Part shown: piece by piece, positions 1 to 6,428 of the stretch
How the letters are laid out: each line of letters starts with the position of its first letter
Numbering within the stretch: position 1 is the stretch's first letter
NCBI GenBank assembly: GCA_016928395.1
Contig: JAFGKV010000143.1
Coordinates: 1-63,148, forward strand
DNA length: 63,148 bases
Source of the DNA: Candidatus Fermentibacterota bacterium
GTDB lineage: Bacteria; JAFGKV01
Direction: 5' to 3'
Notes under the pieces: generated by a model
The model's input: the letters and a program-made list of their open reading frames with translations, nothing else
What the model was told of the DNA's origin: nothing
Database searches by the model: none
Program-made: the position numbers and the translations under genes

Positions 1-65
1 CCGCGTCTCTCCAGAGTCCATTGACCGCCTCTACCTGCTCCATTCCCCTCCAGAAACTTGACATT

Positions 66-521
66 TTACCTACGTCCCGGGGGCCCACCCATCAGGGACG
101 CCACCAAGGAATCCAGATGGTCAGCTAAGGCCTCAGGCCCGTCGGCTTCAAAGTGGAGACGGGCACGCCATCTGTTGAAGACCGATTGGCTCAGCGGATT
201 CTGGTCGGATTCGCGACCAGGCAGGACCACGTGGAGGTCGAGCCCGCAGGCAGCGGCCCCCGCGGCGGCGTTTCGACTGAAGCTCGTGGCCTTCATAGTG
301 GCCACCGTGGTTGCTCGCTTGGCAAGCGCATCTCCCAGGAGGAAGTCAACCTTCCGGGTCTTGTTTCCGCCCAGGCCGAATCCGGTCAGATCATCACGCA
401 GGACATAGAGTTCGCGACCAAAACGGGATGACAACCGTGGCAGCTTATGGATAATCGTCGGTATCTGAATGAGGTTGGCACGTGGATGAGCAGCAAGACA
501 ATCAGATATTGCATCGGTCAT
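66..521 (-). pseudogene. Truncated D-cysteine desulfhydrase / ACC deaminase-like PLP enzyme (cassette 4)
   Basis: The 151 residues match the N-terminal half of the PLP-dependent D-cysteine desulfhydrase/1-aminocyclopropane-1-carboxylate deaminase family (usual length about 320-340). The hallmark GGNKTRK, which carries the PLP lysine, is present near residues 51-57, followed by FLLGDALAKRATTV. In relatives the next stretch is a QSNHxR motif; here it reads TSFSRNAAA, so a substrate-site motif is degraded. The frame stops at 66 after GGPPGRR, leaving out the C-terminal PLP phosphate-binding half. The ATG at 521 sits 18 bases downstream of the GTTCGGT core, as expected for a cassette gene. It could instead be a frameshifted gene continuing past base 1. 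Confidence 0.7.
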
Positions 522-535
522 TCTCGATATCCTAC

Positions 536-600
536 ACTACCGAACGCTCAGCATCAGCGGCGGCGCGCAGCGCCGGGTGCTGCATGATGTTGTCAGACCG
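536..600 (-). repeat. attC-like site of the adenosine deaminase cassette
   Basis: Read on the minus strand this runs from GTCTGAC (599-593, like the R'' box GTCTAAC) to GTTCGGT (545-539, like the R' box). Between them are imperfectly complementary arms and a perfect GGCGC-GCA-GCGCC hairpin at 562-574. The adenosine deaminase stop codon TGA is part of the R''-like box. This is the weakest of the three sites because R' and R'' do not pair fully. Its place exactly at the gene 3' end, just before the next start codon, supports the call. Confidence 0.6.
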
Positions 601-1606
601 ACTCGCACTCTCGGTCCCAGACTGGATCTCGTGTGAACTCCGACTCCAATGTGACCTTGCGCTCTTTAGGCAACCACGCGGAGCGAATTGCAGAGAGAAT
701 CAGACGACGGACCTCCGACCTCGTAAATCCACACTCCTCCTCAAGAAGTCGATACTCGTCAGCGAGACGTGTCTGGAACATCTTAGGGTCGTCCGTGTTC
801 ACACTCACCGGTATCCCGGCATCGAAGAACCTCCGGATTGGATGCTCCGAAAGGCACCTGACAACTCCTGTACGAACGTTCGAGATCGGGCACATCTCGA
901 CAGGGATGCGGTGAGCGACGAGGTATTCCACCAGTTCAGGGTCTTCCCAAGCTCGGGTCCCATGTCCAACTCGTTCCACCCCAAGTTCGCGAATTGCGTC
1001 CCAGATGCTCTGAGCGCTTGCCGCTTCGCCAGCGTGGGCGTTCACGTGAAACCCAGCGGCTCTCGCCTTCGCATAGAGTTTCTTGAATGGAGCCGGCGGA
1101 TACTCTTGCTCTGATCCACCGATTCCAATGCCGACAATACCAAGCCCTTTGACTTCCTTCAACTGCTCCAAGGTCACCATTTCCGATTCGGGCCCGTAGT
1201 CCCTGACTAGGTCCGCGACAAGAGCAACCTCAATCTCAGGCACTCGCCCCAAACCCGTGCGGACAGCGTGGGCTATGTCCTGCACGGCAAGCCCGTGGCG
1301 AACAAAGAGAGAGGGCGAGAAGAAGGCTTCCGCATATCGAACGCCCTGTTCGGCCAAATCGCGAGCCGTCAGTTCAGCGATGTGTGTGAAGTCCTCGTAC
1401 TCGCGCAAGAACTGGTTCTTCCAGGACCATGCTTCGATGAACTGCGGAAATCCCTTGTATTCGAAACGGTCCGCCAACGCGGAAACGTCGGGAACGGACG
1501 GGTCACCACCATACTTCTGGATAAGCGCAAACAAGGCCTCATGAGGTATCGCACCCTCCAGATGGACGTGCAACTCTACTTTGGGAACTCTTTCGTACCA
1601 CGTCAT
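593..1606 (-). CDS. Adenosine deaminase-family protein (cassette 3)
   Basis: This 337-residue protein is a full-length member of the adenosine/adenine/aminofutalosine deaminase family, zinc enzymes that hydrolyse the 6-amino group of purines. The metal ligands and catalytic residues are present: HxH at 13-15, HAGE with H191 and E194, VGHGTRA with H215, and NTDDP with D272/D273. The CPISNVRTGVV motif resembles ADA-like and aminofutalosine deaminase subfamilies more than E. coli Add, so the exact substrate is open. The ATG follows the previous GTTAGGC core by 17 bases, with GGAG as ribosome-binding site. It sits beside a purine-type phosphoribosyltransferase, and together they would suit purine salvage. 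Confidence 0.88.
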   Translation of the reverse strand: MTWYERVPKVELHVHLEGAIPHEALFALIQKYGGDPSVPDVSALADRFEYKGFPQFIEAWSWKNQFLREYEDFTHIAELTARDLAEQGVRYAEAFFSPSLFVRHGLAVQDIAHAVRTGLGRVPEIEVALVADLVRDYGPESEMVTLEQLKEVKGLGIVGIGIGGSEQEYPPAPFKKLYAKARAAGFHVNAHAGEAASAQSIWDAIRELGVERVGHGTRAWEDPELVEYLVAHRIPVEMCPISNVRTGVVRCLSEHPIRRFFDAGIPVSVNTDDPKMFQTRLADEYRLLEEECGFTRSEVRRLILSAIRSAWLPKERKVTLESEFTRDPVWDRECESV

Positions 1607-1623
1607 CCGGCAATCTCCGGCTG

Positions 1624-1673
1624 GCCTAACGTCCTGCGATCAGCAGCGCCGGGACGAACCTCACGAACTAGGC
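1624..1673 (-). repeat. attC-like site of the phosphoribosyltransferase cassette
   Basis: On the minus strand GCCTAGT (1673-1667) and GTTAGGC (1630-1624) form the outer arms, and CGTCC/GGACG (1656-1652 with 1634-1630) an inner arm, leaving a short loop region. The total of about 50 bases is at the short end for attC. The stop codon TGA (1663-1661) of the upstream gene lies inside it and the next gene starts 17 bases beyond the core site. Confidence 0.72.
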
Positions 1674-2251
1674 ACCAACCCAGCATCGGCGTCCGCTTCG
1701 CACCAACCCGATGGTAGCTTCTTGCCTTGGTCTACGGCGGCTTTGATATACTCAGGATGCGCTACCCATTTGTTTCGAAACAACACCCGTTGGTCCCAGG
1801 GCCACAGCACAAGGCTATCGGTCACCAGGGGGCACACATCGGGCTGGGGAGTTGCCCAAGAGTGGCACGCCAAAGTCGCAGTTACTACCCGCTCGGCACC
1901 TGCCTGGCGAACCGCTTCGGCCACGAGCGCGAGGCTCTCTCCTGTGTCAGCTATCTCGTCGACAACTGCGACAACTCCGCCAGCTACCTCTGGTGAAACG
2001 GCCACCTTCCAGACGGGTTTGGCATAAGCCACCACATCGTTCACTCGCCGGGTCACCCGGACAGGGTACAACTCGGTTCGAAGGCTTAGAGCGATCTGAG
2101 TTGCGGGAAATAGACCCGGGCGGGCTATGCCAACCACGGCCCCGACGTTCAGCCTACCTAACTCCTCCACCATTTCCCTGCACAATTCGCTAAAACGCTC
2201 CCAGGAAATCGGGGCAAAGCCGTCGCGGTTCACATAGTCGTAGCTCTTCAC
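1661..2251 (-). CDS. Purine-type phosphoribosyltransferase (cassette 2)
   Basis: This is a type I phosphoribosyltransferase-fold protein. VVDEIADTGESL is the PRPP-binding loop, and the N-terminal ISWERFSELCREM plus VVGIARPGLFPA resemble archaeal/bacterial xanthine-guanine-hypoxanthine transferases that join a purine base to PRPP. The start was set at GTG 2251 because GGGAG stands seven bases before it; the upstream GTG at 2275 would add eight residues without a ribosome-binding site. This gives 196 residues. Its last residues are encoded within the attC site, so the C-terminus (about PDADAGLVPSS) may be a product of cassette formation. The substrate base cannot be read from the sequence. Confidence 0.8.
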   Translation of the reverse strand: MKSYDYVNRDGFAPISWERFSELCREMVEELGRLNVGAVVGIARPGLFPATQIALSLRTELYPVRVTRRVNDVVAYAKPVWKVAVSPEVAGGVVAVVDEIADTGESLALVAEAVRQAGAERVVTATLACHSWATPQPDVCPLVTDSLVLWPWDQRVLFRNKWVAHPEYIKAAVDQGKKLPSGWCEADADAGLVPSS

Positions 2252-2307
2252 GGTAGAGCTCCCTTCCCTGGCCACTATATTTCGTCAGCCCACTCCGTGG
2301 CATAGAG

Positions 2308-2390
2308 CACTAACGTTTCAGCCAACCGGCGGGCAAAAGCAGAGCGAAGCGCCGCTTTTGCCCGTCCGTGTTGAGCGATTTGCTAGGTTG
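2308..2390 (-). repeat. attC site of the CDF transporter cassette
   Basis: This is the best-formed attC of the window. A perfect 11-bp stem (cgggcaaaagc 2330-2340 with gcttttgcccg 2354-2364) encloses a 13-base loop. Outside it, on the minus strand, the order is CCTAGCAAATCGCTCAA, then CGGAC, stem, GCCGGTTGGCTGAAAC and finally GTTAGTGC. This matches the R''-L''-L'-R' arrangement of classical attC sites. The transporter stop codon TAG (2385-2383) lies in the R'' box. Confidence 0.85.
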
Positions 2391-2997
2391 CTGCACTAAG
2401 TTCTGCCTTGGCTGAAGCGATAACGCGAATTGCAGAGCGCATTAGAAGCCACACGAGCCCCAGTGCAACGATAATATCTGGCCAACCGGAACCGGTGAAC
2501 CAGACAGCACCAGCCGCCACAAAAACAGAAAGATTTGACGCTATGTCGTTTCGCGAGCATTCCCACACCGAACTCATGTTTACATCTTCGTGGCGGTGGC
2601 GCCAAAGCAGGTAAAGACAGAATGAGTTTGCGACAAGACCGAGAAGACTGAACGCACCCATAACCTCAAAGATAGGGACGCTTGGAACGAAAAACCTGTA
2701 AGCAAGTTGGGCAATAACGGCACAGGCCGCCAAGAAAATTAAGCCGCCCTTGAAAAGCGCGACCTTGGCCTTTACGGTAGCGCCCCTCGAAACAGCGTAC
2801 AGGCTAAGGCCGTAAGTCAAAGCGTCCCCCAGATTATCAAGACTGTCGGCCAACAGTGCTGTTGATCTTCCGTAAAGCGCGGCCACAGCGATAACTAGAA
2901 ACATCACGGCATTTATGCCGAGCACAACCAGCAGTGTTCCCCGTTGCCTCTCGCGAAGGGCATCTATGGCGCAATTGTCATCACAGCAATTACTCAT
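2383..2997 (-). CDS. Cation diffusion facilitator-type transporter (cassette 1)
   Basis: This 204-residue inner-membrane protein is a CDF-type metal/proton antiporter. The signature is ADSLDNLGD (D51, D54, N55, D58) in helix II, and a second polar set, SRNDIASN (N150, D151, N155), in helix V. A His-rich loop HRHED (134-138) and a Cys-rich N-terminus (CCDDNC, 4-9) may bind metal. About six transmembrane segments can be seen. It lacks the cytosolic C-terminal domain of full CDF proteins (about 300 residues), as do several short cation transporters of this kind. It is the first cassette after the integrase relic and its base composition looks more AT-rich than the rest of the window. Confidence 0.85.
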   Translation of the reverse strand: MSNCCDDNCAIDALRERQRGTLLVVLGINAVMFLVIAVAALYGRSTALLADSLDNLGDALTYGLSLYAVSRGATVKAKVALFKGGLIFLAACAVIAQLAYRFFVPSVPIFEVMGAFSLLGLVANSFCLYLLWRHRHEDVNMSSVWECSRNDIASNLSVFVAAGAVWFTGSGWPDIIVALGLVWLLMRSAIRVIASAKAELSAAT

Positions 2998-3009
2998 TCT
3001 GTAACCCCA

Positions 3010-3062
3010 TTTGGCAACCTAACTGCGTGATATGCAGATCCGTATGACACCCACTACCAGCC
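3010..3062 (-). other. Probable attI / first recombination junction
   Basis: This is the 53-base stretch between the stop of the integrase relic (3063) and the first cassette. It contains GTTAGGT at 3023-3017 on the minus strand, the expected core crossover sequence, 20 bases before the CDF gene's ATG. The location, not a recognised attI consensus, supports the call. It could instead be the scar of a lost cassette. Confidence 0.5.
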
Positions 3063-3400
3063 TCACAGCTGGTCCATCGGGCTCCGCACGCCGCGTCCCC
3101 CGCGATTCAGCACGGGCGTGCAGACCATGGTCGTGCGCACGTCCTTGTGACCAAGGAGCTCCTGCACCGTTCGATGACCTATCCAGACTCCAGAAAGTGC
3201 GTGGCGCGAATGAGAAGACGGGGGTGCTGACTGGAGAAGCGCTGCGAATGGGCGGGAGCGGTGCCAGGCGCAGCGGGGGCGCGGGGAGAACCCGGTAGGG
3301 AGCGGGCATTCTGAAGATATCCGATGGGCTGCATCACGACCCCACAGCGAAGGCATCGATCGGGATTGGATGAACCGAAGGAAGAGCCTCAGATCCTGCC
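3063..3400 (-). pseudogene. intI: Integron integrase remnant (intI), catalytic Tyr lost
   Basis: The C-terminus reads [16 protein letters not shown], then [18 protein letters not shown]. It matches the integron integrase ending (…[21 protein letters not shown]) closely, but the nucleophile Tyr of the IYTH motif is Cys and the following His is Pro. Upstream, the conserved HSFATHLLESGYD block survives only in another frame (RATHFLESG then a stop, around 3190-3230). A region like SRSIDPRSGRDRRHH is recognisable as [15 protein letters not shown] near 3320-3360. There are at least one frameshift and several substitutions. It is a tyrosine recombinase fragment that cannot be active. Its 3' end faces the cassettes on the same strand, the inverse of class 1 integrons. 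Confidence 0.8.
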
Positions 3401-3500
3401 TGTCAAGGCGCCGAGTTCGCGACCCTTGCCGCCAGTGCAGGCCGCGACGGATGCCGGCGTGCGCCGTCAGGCCACAATGCCCCATGTGGGCGGTGCACGC

Positions 3501-3534
3501 GGGCGCGCGTTGGCGCGCGTTGGCGCGCGTTGGC
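3501..3534 (+). repeat. 10-base tandem repeat
   Basis: There are three successive near-identical units of GGCGCGCGTT ending in TGGC. It lies between the integrase remnant and the promoter region of the next gene. No function is apparent. Confidence 0.8.
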
Positions 3535-3574
3535 AGGTTGTCAAGGTACCCTGCCTACCCGGCGGCGCGGCGGC

Positions 3575-3603
3575 TTGACATTACGCCAGCCTTTGTGTAC
3601 CTG
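3575..3603 (+). promoter_or_regulatory. Possible sigma70-type promoter for the GyrI-like gene
   Basis: TTGACA at 3575-3580 is a perfect -35 box, about 80 bases before the GTG start. The -10 region 17 bases on (TACCTG) is poor, so this is a weak candidate. Confidence 0.3.
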
Positions 3604-3660
3604 CATCGAGTATGCGAGACGGTTGTCTCGCAGTCAGGGCATCCCACAAGGAGGTCACGC

Positions 3661-4221
3661 GTGATCAAGATCGGCGCCATCGCTCTCCTTCTCATGTGCG
3701 CACACCTCGCAGCCGAGGAGCCGGCTGAGCCCGCGCCCCCACCCGCGGAACCGGCCGCCCCGGCCGAAGTCTCGGCCAAGCAGGTCGACTCGCTCTGCGT
3801 GGTCGTGCTCCCCATGAAAGGCTCCTACGCTCAGCACGAGTCGGCCATTCCCCAATTAATGACGTATCTCACCGAGACCCTTATGGTTGCCCCCCTGGGG
3901 CCGCCCTTCGGCCGCTATTTCAACAACCCCATGGAGGCGGCTGAAGCCGACCTCGAATGGGAGATCGGCATGGAGGTGGCCCCCGGGACAGTGGCGGAAG
4001 CTCCCTTTGAAGCCAAGACCCTTCCCGGCGGCGAAGTAGCGTTCATCGTGGTAAGGGGGCCCTATGAGACCGCGGGGAATGCGTGGCCCGGTGTGTACAT
4101 GTGGGCAATGACCCGCGGCTACACGCCCACAGGCCCGCCCATGGAACTGTGGCTGGGCGGCGAAGGCCCGGAGACCGAGCTTCGCCTCCCCATAGCCAAG
4201 CCCGCACCTGCAACGCCGTAG
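3661..4221 (+). CDS. Secreted GyrI-like (AraC effector-binding) domain protein
   Basis: This 186-residue protein has an N-terminal signal peptide (IKIGAIALLLMCAHLAAEE) and then a Pro/Ala-rich linker (AEPAPPPAEPAAPAEV). The single GyrI-like small-molecule-binding domain is recognisable from LGPPFGRYFN, the charged central strand EWEIGMEVAPG, and the C-terminal GPYETAGNAWPGVYMWA helix followed by ELWLG. Such domains bind hydrophobic or cationic small molecules and usually sit in transcription factors; here it is exported alone. The GTG start was chosen because a perfect AAGGAGGT lies at 3648-3655; longer frames upstream have no such site. It is convergent with mntP. Confidence 0.75.
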   Translation: MIKIGAIALLLMCAHLAAEEPAEPAPPPAEPAAPAEVSAKQVDSLCVVVLPMKGSYAQHESAIPQLMTYLTETLMVAPLGPPFGRYFNNPMEAAEADLEWEIGMEVAPGTVAEAPFEAKTLPGGEVAFIVVRGPYETAGNAWPGVYMWAMTRGYTPTGPPMELWLGGEGPETELRLPIAKPAPATP

Positions 4222-4229
4222 TTTGAACC

Positions 4230-4252
4230 GAGGCCGGGCATCGCCCGGCCTC
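4230..4252. terminator. Hairpin between convergent genes
   Basis: A perfect 10-bp stem (gaggccgggc / gcccggcctc) with a 3-base loop lies nine bases after the GyrI-like gene's stop and 21 bases before the mntP stop. No T-run follows on either strand, so it may act as a bidirectional stem terminator or transcript stabiliser. Confidence 0.5.
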
Positions 4253-4273
4253 ACCTCCCTCATCCCGGCTGAG

Positions 4274-4852
4274 TCAACCGAGGTGCTCCGCCAGGATCCG
4301 TACGCCTATGCCGACGAGAAGCAGTCCGCCGAGGATCTCCATCCGCGCTCCCAGCGGCTTTCCGAGTTTTCCCCCTGCCATCACCCCCAGAAACGACAAT
4401 GAAAATGTGACTGCCCCGATGATGAGCACCGGGGTCACGATGGAGCCGTTGAGCATGGCAAAGCTCAATCCCACGGCCAACGCGTCAATACTGGTCGCCA
4501 GGGCCAGTACCAGCAGGACGCGCGCATCCAGCGGATTGAGGTTCTCTCGTTCGTGTTCGGGCCTCATCGCCTCGTAGATCATCTTGCCGCCCACCAAAGC
4601 CAGTAGAACGAAGGCGACCCAGTGATCCACGCTCTCGATGAGGGGCCTGAAGGCACTGCCCACCGACCACCCGACAAGCGGCATCACCGCCTGGAACGCG
4701 CCGAAGGTCCCCCCAATAATCGCCGCATGGCGGCAATTCGGGCACCCCAGGGCAAGGCCGCTGGAAATCGACACCGCAAAGGCATCCATGGCAAGGCCCA
4801 CGGCGACGAGGAGAACGGTGAGAGTGTCCAGGCGGTTACCTCCGGTGCTCAC
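4274..4852 (-). CDS. mntP: Manganese efflux pump MntP
   Basis: This six-helix inner-membrane protein of 192 residues (family about 190) belongs to the MntP/YebN family, which exports Mn2+. The two repeats each carry the acidic metal-pathway motif: AMDAFAVS with D23 and SIDALAVG with D123. The frame opens with GTG at 4852. However, GGAGGT stands six bases before a CTG codon at 4831, and a start there would put 14 residues before MDAF, as in characterised homologues, so a CTG start is possible. No yybP-ykoY riboswitch was recognised upstream. It is convergent with the GyrI-like gene. Confidence 0.9.
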   Translation of the reverse strand: MSTGGNRLDTLTVLLVAVGLAMDAFAVSISSGLALGCPNCRHAAIIGGTFGAFQAVMPLVGWSVGSAFRPLIESVDHWVAFVLLALVGGKMIYEAMRPEHERENLNPLDARVLLVLALATSIDALAVGLSFAMLNGSIVTPVLIIGAVTFSLSFLGVMAGGKLGKPLGARMEILGGLLLVGIGVRILAEHLG

Positions 4853-4945
4853 CCGGCGAGGAGTTCACCGCGTGCGCTCTCAATCCGCAGTTTTCGGTTC
4901 TGGATTCCCGATTCGCCCCTCCGCACTGCGCACTTCAGGCACTTC

Positions 4946-5983
4946 CTACTCCCCGCCCCCTACCGCCGACAGGTAGCGGGACAGAGCTTCCAGGCACACA
5001 GCCGTAGTCAGCTCCTCCGATCCCCACCATACGCCGTCCCTGCGGGCTACGTAGAACGCGCTGATGGGCCATGAACCGTCGGGCCGCTGCCTTCGAAGCA
5101 GATAGGTCGCAGCCCCAGCCATGGCCGAGTCGGGGTCGACGCCGAAGTTGAGCCGGGCGCAGATGCCAAATCCGGTGGCCAGTTCATCGCCCATGGCGCC
5201 ATCATGGCCTTGCATATCGCCGAGCCGAGACAGCACCGCATCCCTTGATGCCCCCAGGCAATTCGCCCCATGAAGGAACGCCCTGGAGAGCATGTAGTAG
5301 AATGCAGTATCGTGGACGTAGTACACGGTGGAAGATGCCTCTGTGCCCCGGGCGATCACGTTATTGACCCAGGCGCAGGCGGCCTGCGTACGGGCGTTCG
5401 ACCCCAGATAGAGGAGCACATTGGCGTTCACGACGCAGTCCACGTCGTTGGGCGTGGATGATCCGGCCTTCCTGAGCCAGGTCTTGAAACGGCCGCGGCT
5501 GTCGGTGTTCCCATAGAAGACCTCGTGGTTGGCCGGTACCGTCTTCCGGTGCCTGCGGAGCAGGAAAGAAATGCACGCGGTGTCATCAAGGTCGGGATCT
5601 ATCGCTTTGTCATTCAGCGAGGACCAGTAGCGCCAGGTTCCCTCACGATCCATCTCCTCGGCTAGAAAGCAAAGAGCCCTCGCCGTCATCTCCTCGACCC
5701 GGGGATCGGCAATGTAGCTCAGCGAGTACGCGACAAAGCTGGTCACGAACGGCGAGCTGTCGAAGTGCCGAATCCGGGCGAGGGTGCTGTCTGGGGAGGC
5801 GTAGGTGCGGAACTCGCCATGCTTCATCTGATTCGTTTCGAGAAACCCGACGCCTCGGCCGATAGCGGATCGGAGCCTGGCGGGATCGACGGGTGAAACT
5901 GCCGCCGTCGCCGGCTCACCCCCGCAAGGGCCCTGGCTACTGGCGCACAGAATCAAGAAGGCCAACAGGAGTGGGGAGCGCAT
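4946..5983 (-). CDS. Exported alpha/alpha-toroid (prenyltransferase/squalene-cyclase-like) protein
   Basis: The first 20 residues (MRSPLLLAFLILCASSQG) form a signal peptide, so the protein is exported. The remaining 325 residues are helical, with the repeat pattern of the terpenoid cyclase/prenyltransferase alpha-alpha6 barrel: GVGFLETNQMKHGEF near the start, a QRPDGSW motif near 310 and GSEELTTAVCLEAL after it. At 131-136 it carries DLDDTA, close to the DxDDTA acid motif of class II diterpene cyclases. Known exported proteins of this fold often bind other proteins rather than terpenes, so catalysis is uncertain. GGTGG precedes the ATG. Confidence 0.65.
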   Translation of the reverse strand: MRSPLLLAFLILCASSQGPCGGEPATAAVSPVDPARLRSAIGRGVGFLETNQMKHGEFRTYASPDSTLARIRHFDSSPFVTSFVAYSLSYIADPRVEEMTARALCFLAEEMDREGTWRYWSSLNDKAIDPDLDDTACISFLLRRHRKTVPANHEVFYGNTDSRGRFKTWLRKAGSSTPNDVDCVVNANVLLYLGSNARTQAACAWVNNVIARGTEASSTVYYVHDTAFYYMLSRAFLHGANCLGASRDAVLSRLGDMQGHDGAMGDELATGFGICARLNFGVDPDSAMAGAATYLLRRQRPDGSWPISAFYVARRDGVWWGSEELTTAVCLEALSRYLSAVGGGE

Positions 5984-6083
5984 AGACCCACCAAGGTGAA
6001 AGGAGCAAGATCTGTGAGCCTACCAATGTCTCTGTGTGCTACGTACCACGCAAGGGTAGGCACTTCTAGGCGGCCTGGCCGGG

Positions 6084-6174
6084 CACGAGGAGCAGCCGGG
6101 GTACGAACCCACACCAACGGACATCTCGCAGCAGATGCCCAACTCTAAGCCCCTGAGCTATCTTGCTGTGCCGT
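6084..6174 (-). pseudogene. tRNA-like relic
   Basis: On the minus strand TAGCTCAG plus TTAGAGT (D-arm), an anticodon-arm-like hairpin (GGCATCT / AGATGTCC around GCTGCG) and GGGTTCGTACCCC (T-arm) follow one another with tRNA-like spacing. Outer GGCAC/GTGCC could pair. However, the anticodon loop has six bases, position 58 is T instead of A, and the acceptor stem does not close at the right distance. It is best read as a decayed tRNA, or a chance resemblance. Confidence 0.3.
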
Positions 6175-6210
6175 TGTGTGCTCAGCAACAGAGCTCTTCC
6201 GGAGCGCATC

Positions 6211-6420
6211 ATGGGGCGACTGATCGTGGCTCTCTGGCGCGTCTTGTCAGTCGGCACGCTGGCACCCCTCCGACCCCGACCGATGTCGCCCTGTGGCACA
6301 GCCCGCTCATCGCCGATCTCCCCATCACCGACCGCGGAGGCGATGCCGATGACGTCGGCGATGCCTTCGCCCAGGGGGGTGCCGCGTCGTTCTGGACGCC
6401 GTCGCCCAGCCGGTCGCTAC
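6211..6420 (+). pseudogene. Broken copy of the 5' end of the glycosidase-like gene at 7962
   Basis: An ATG with GGAG upstream opens a signal-peptide-like stretch (MGRLIVALWRVLSVGTLA). After a frame change near 6265 the sequence reads PPTPTDVALWHSPLIADLPI and on to DAFAQGG. This matches the mature N-terminus of the 7962 protein (PPTPTDLVLWPSPLIADLPI … DAFAQGE) at both the DNA and protein level. Similarity fades by about 6420, where the convergent Cache-domain gene begins. It is a truncated, frameshifted paralogue. Confidence 0.75.
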
Positions 6421-6428
6421 GTGACAGG

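Larger units (their letters stand above)
66..3400 (-). mobile_element. Decayed integron: cassette array with reverse-oriented intI relic
   Basis: On the minus strand four single-gene units follow one another in the same direction: CDF transporter, phosphoribosyltransferase, adenosine deaminase and a truncated PLP enzyme. Each junction has a GTTRRRY-like core (GTTAGGT at 3023-3017, GTTAGTG at 2316-2310, GTTAGGC at 1630-1624, GTTCGGT at 545-539). Each of the three complete genes is followed by an imperfect inverted repeat of about 50-80 bases. The unit lengths of about 0.7, 0.7 and 1.1 kb are normal for cassettes. Upstream lies the 3' end of an integron integrase on the same strand. The boundaries past base 1 and above about 3400 are not known. 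Confidence 0.82.

Noticed and set aside
4740-4946. yybP-ykoY manganese riboswitch upstream of mntP
   Set aside because: The region before the mntP start shows no recognisable riboswitch core, and the gap is short and GC-rich without the expected helices.
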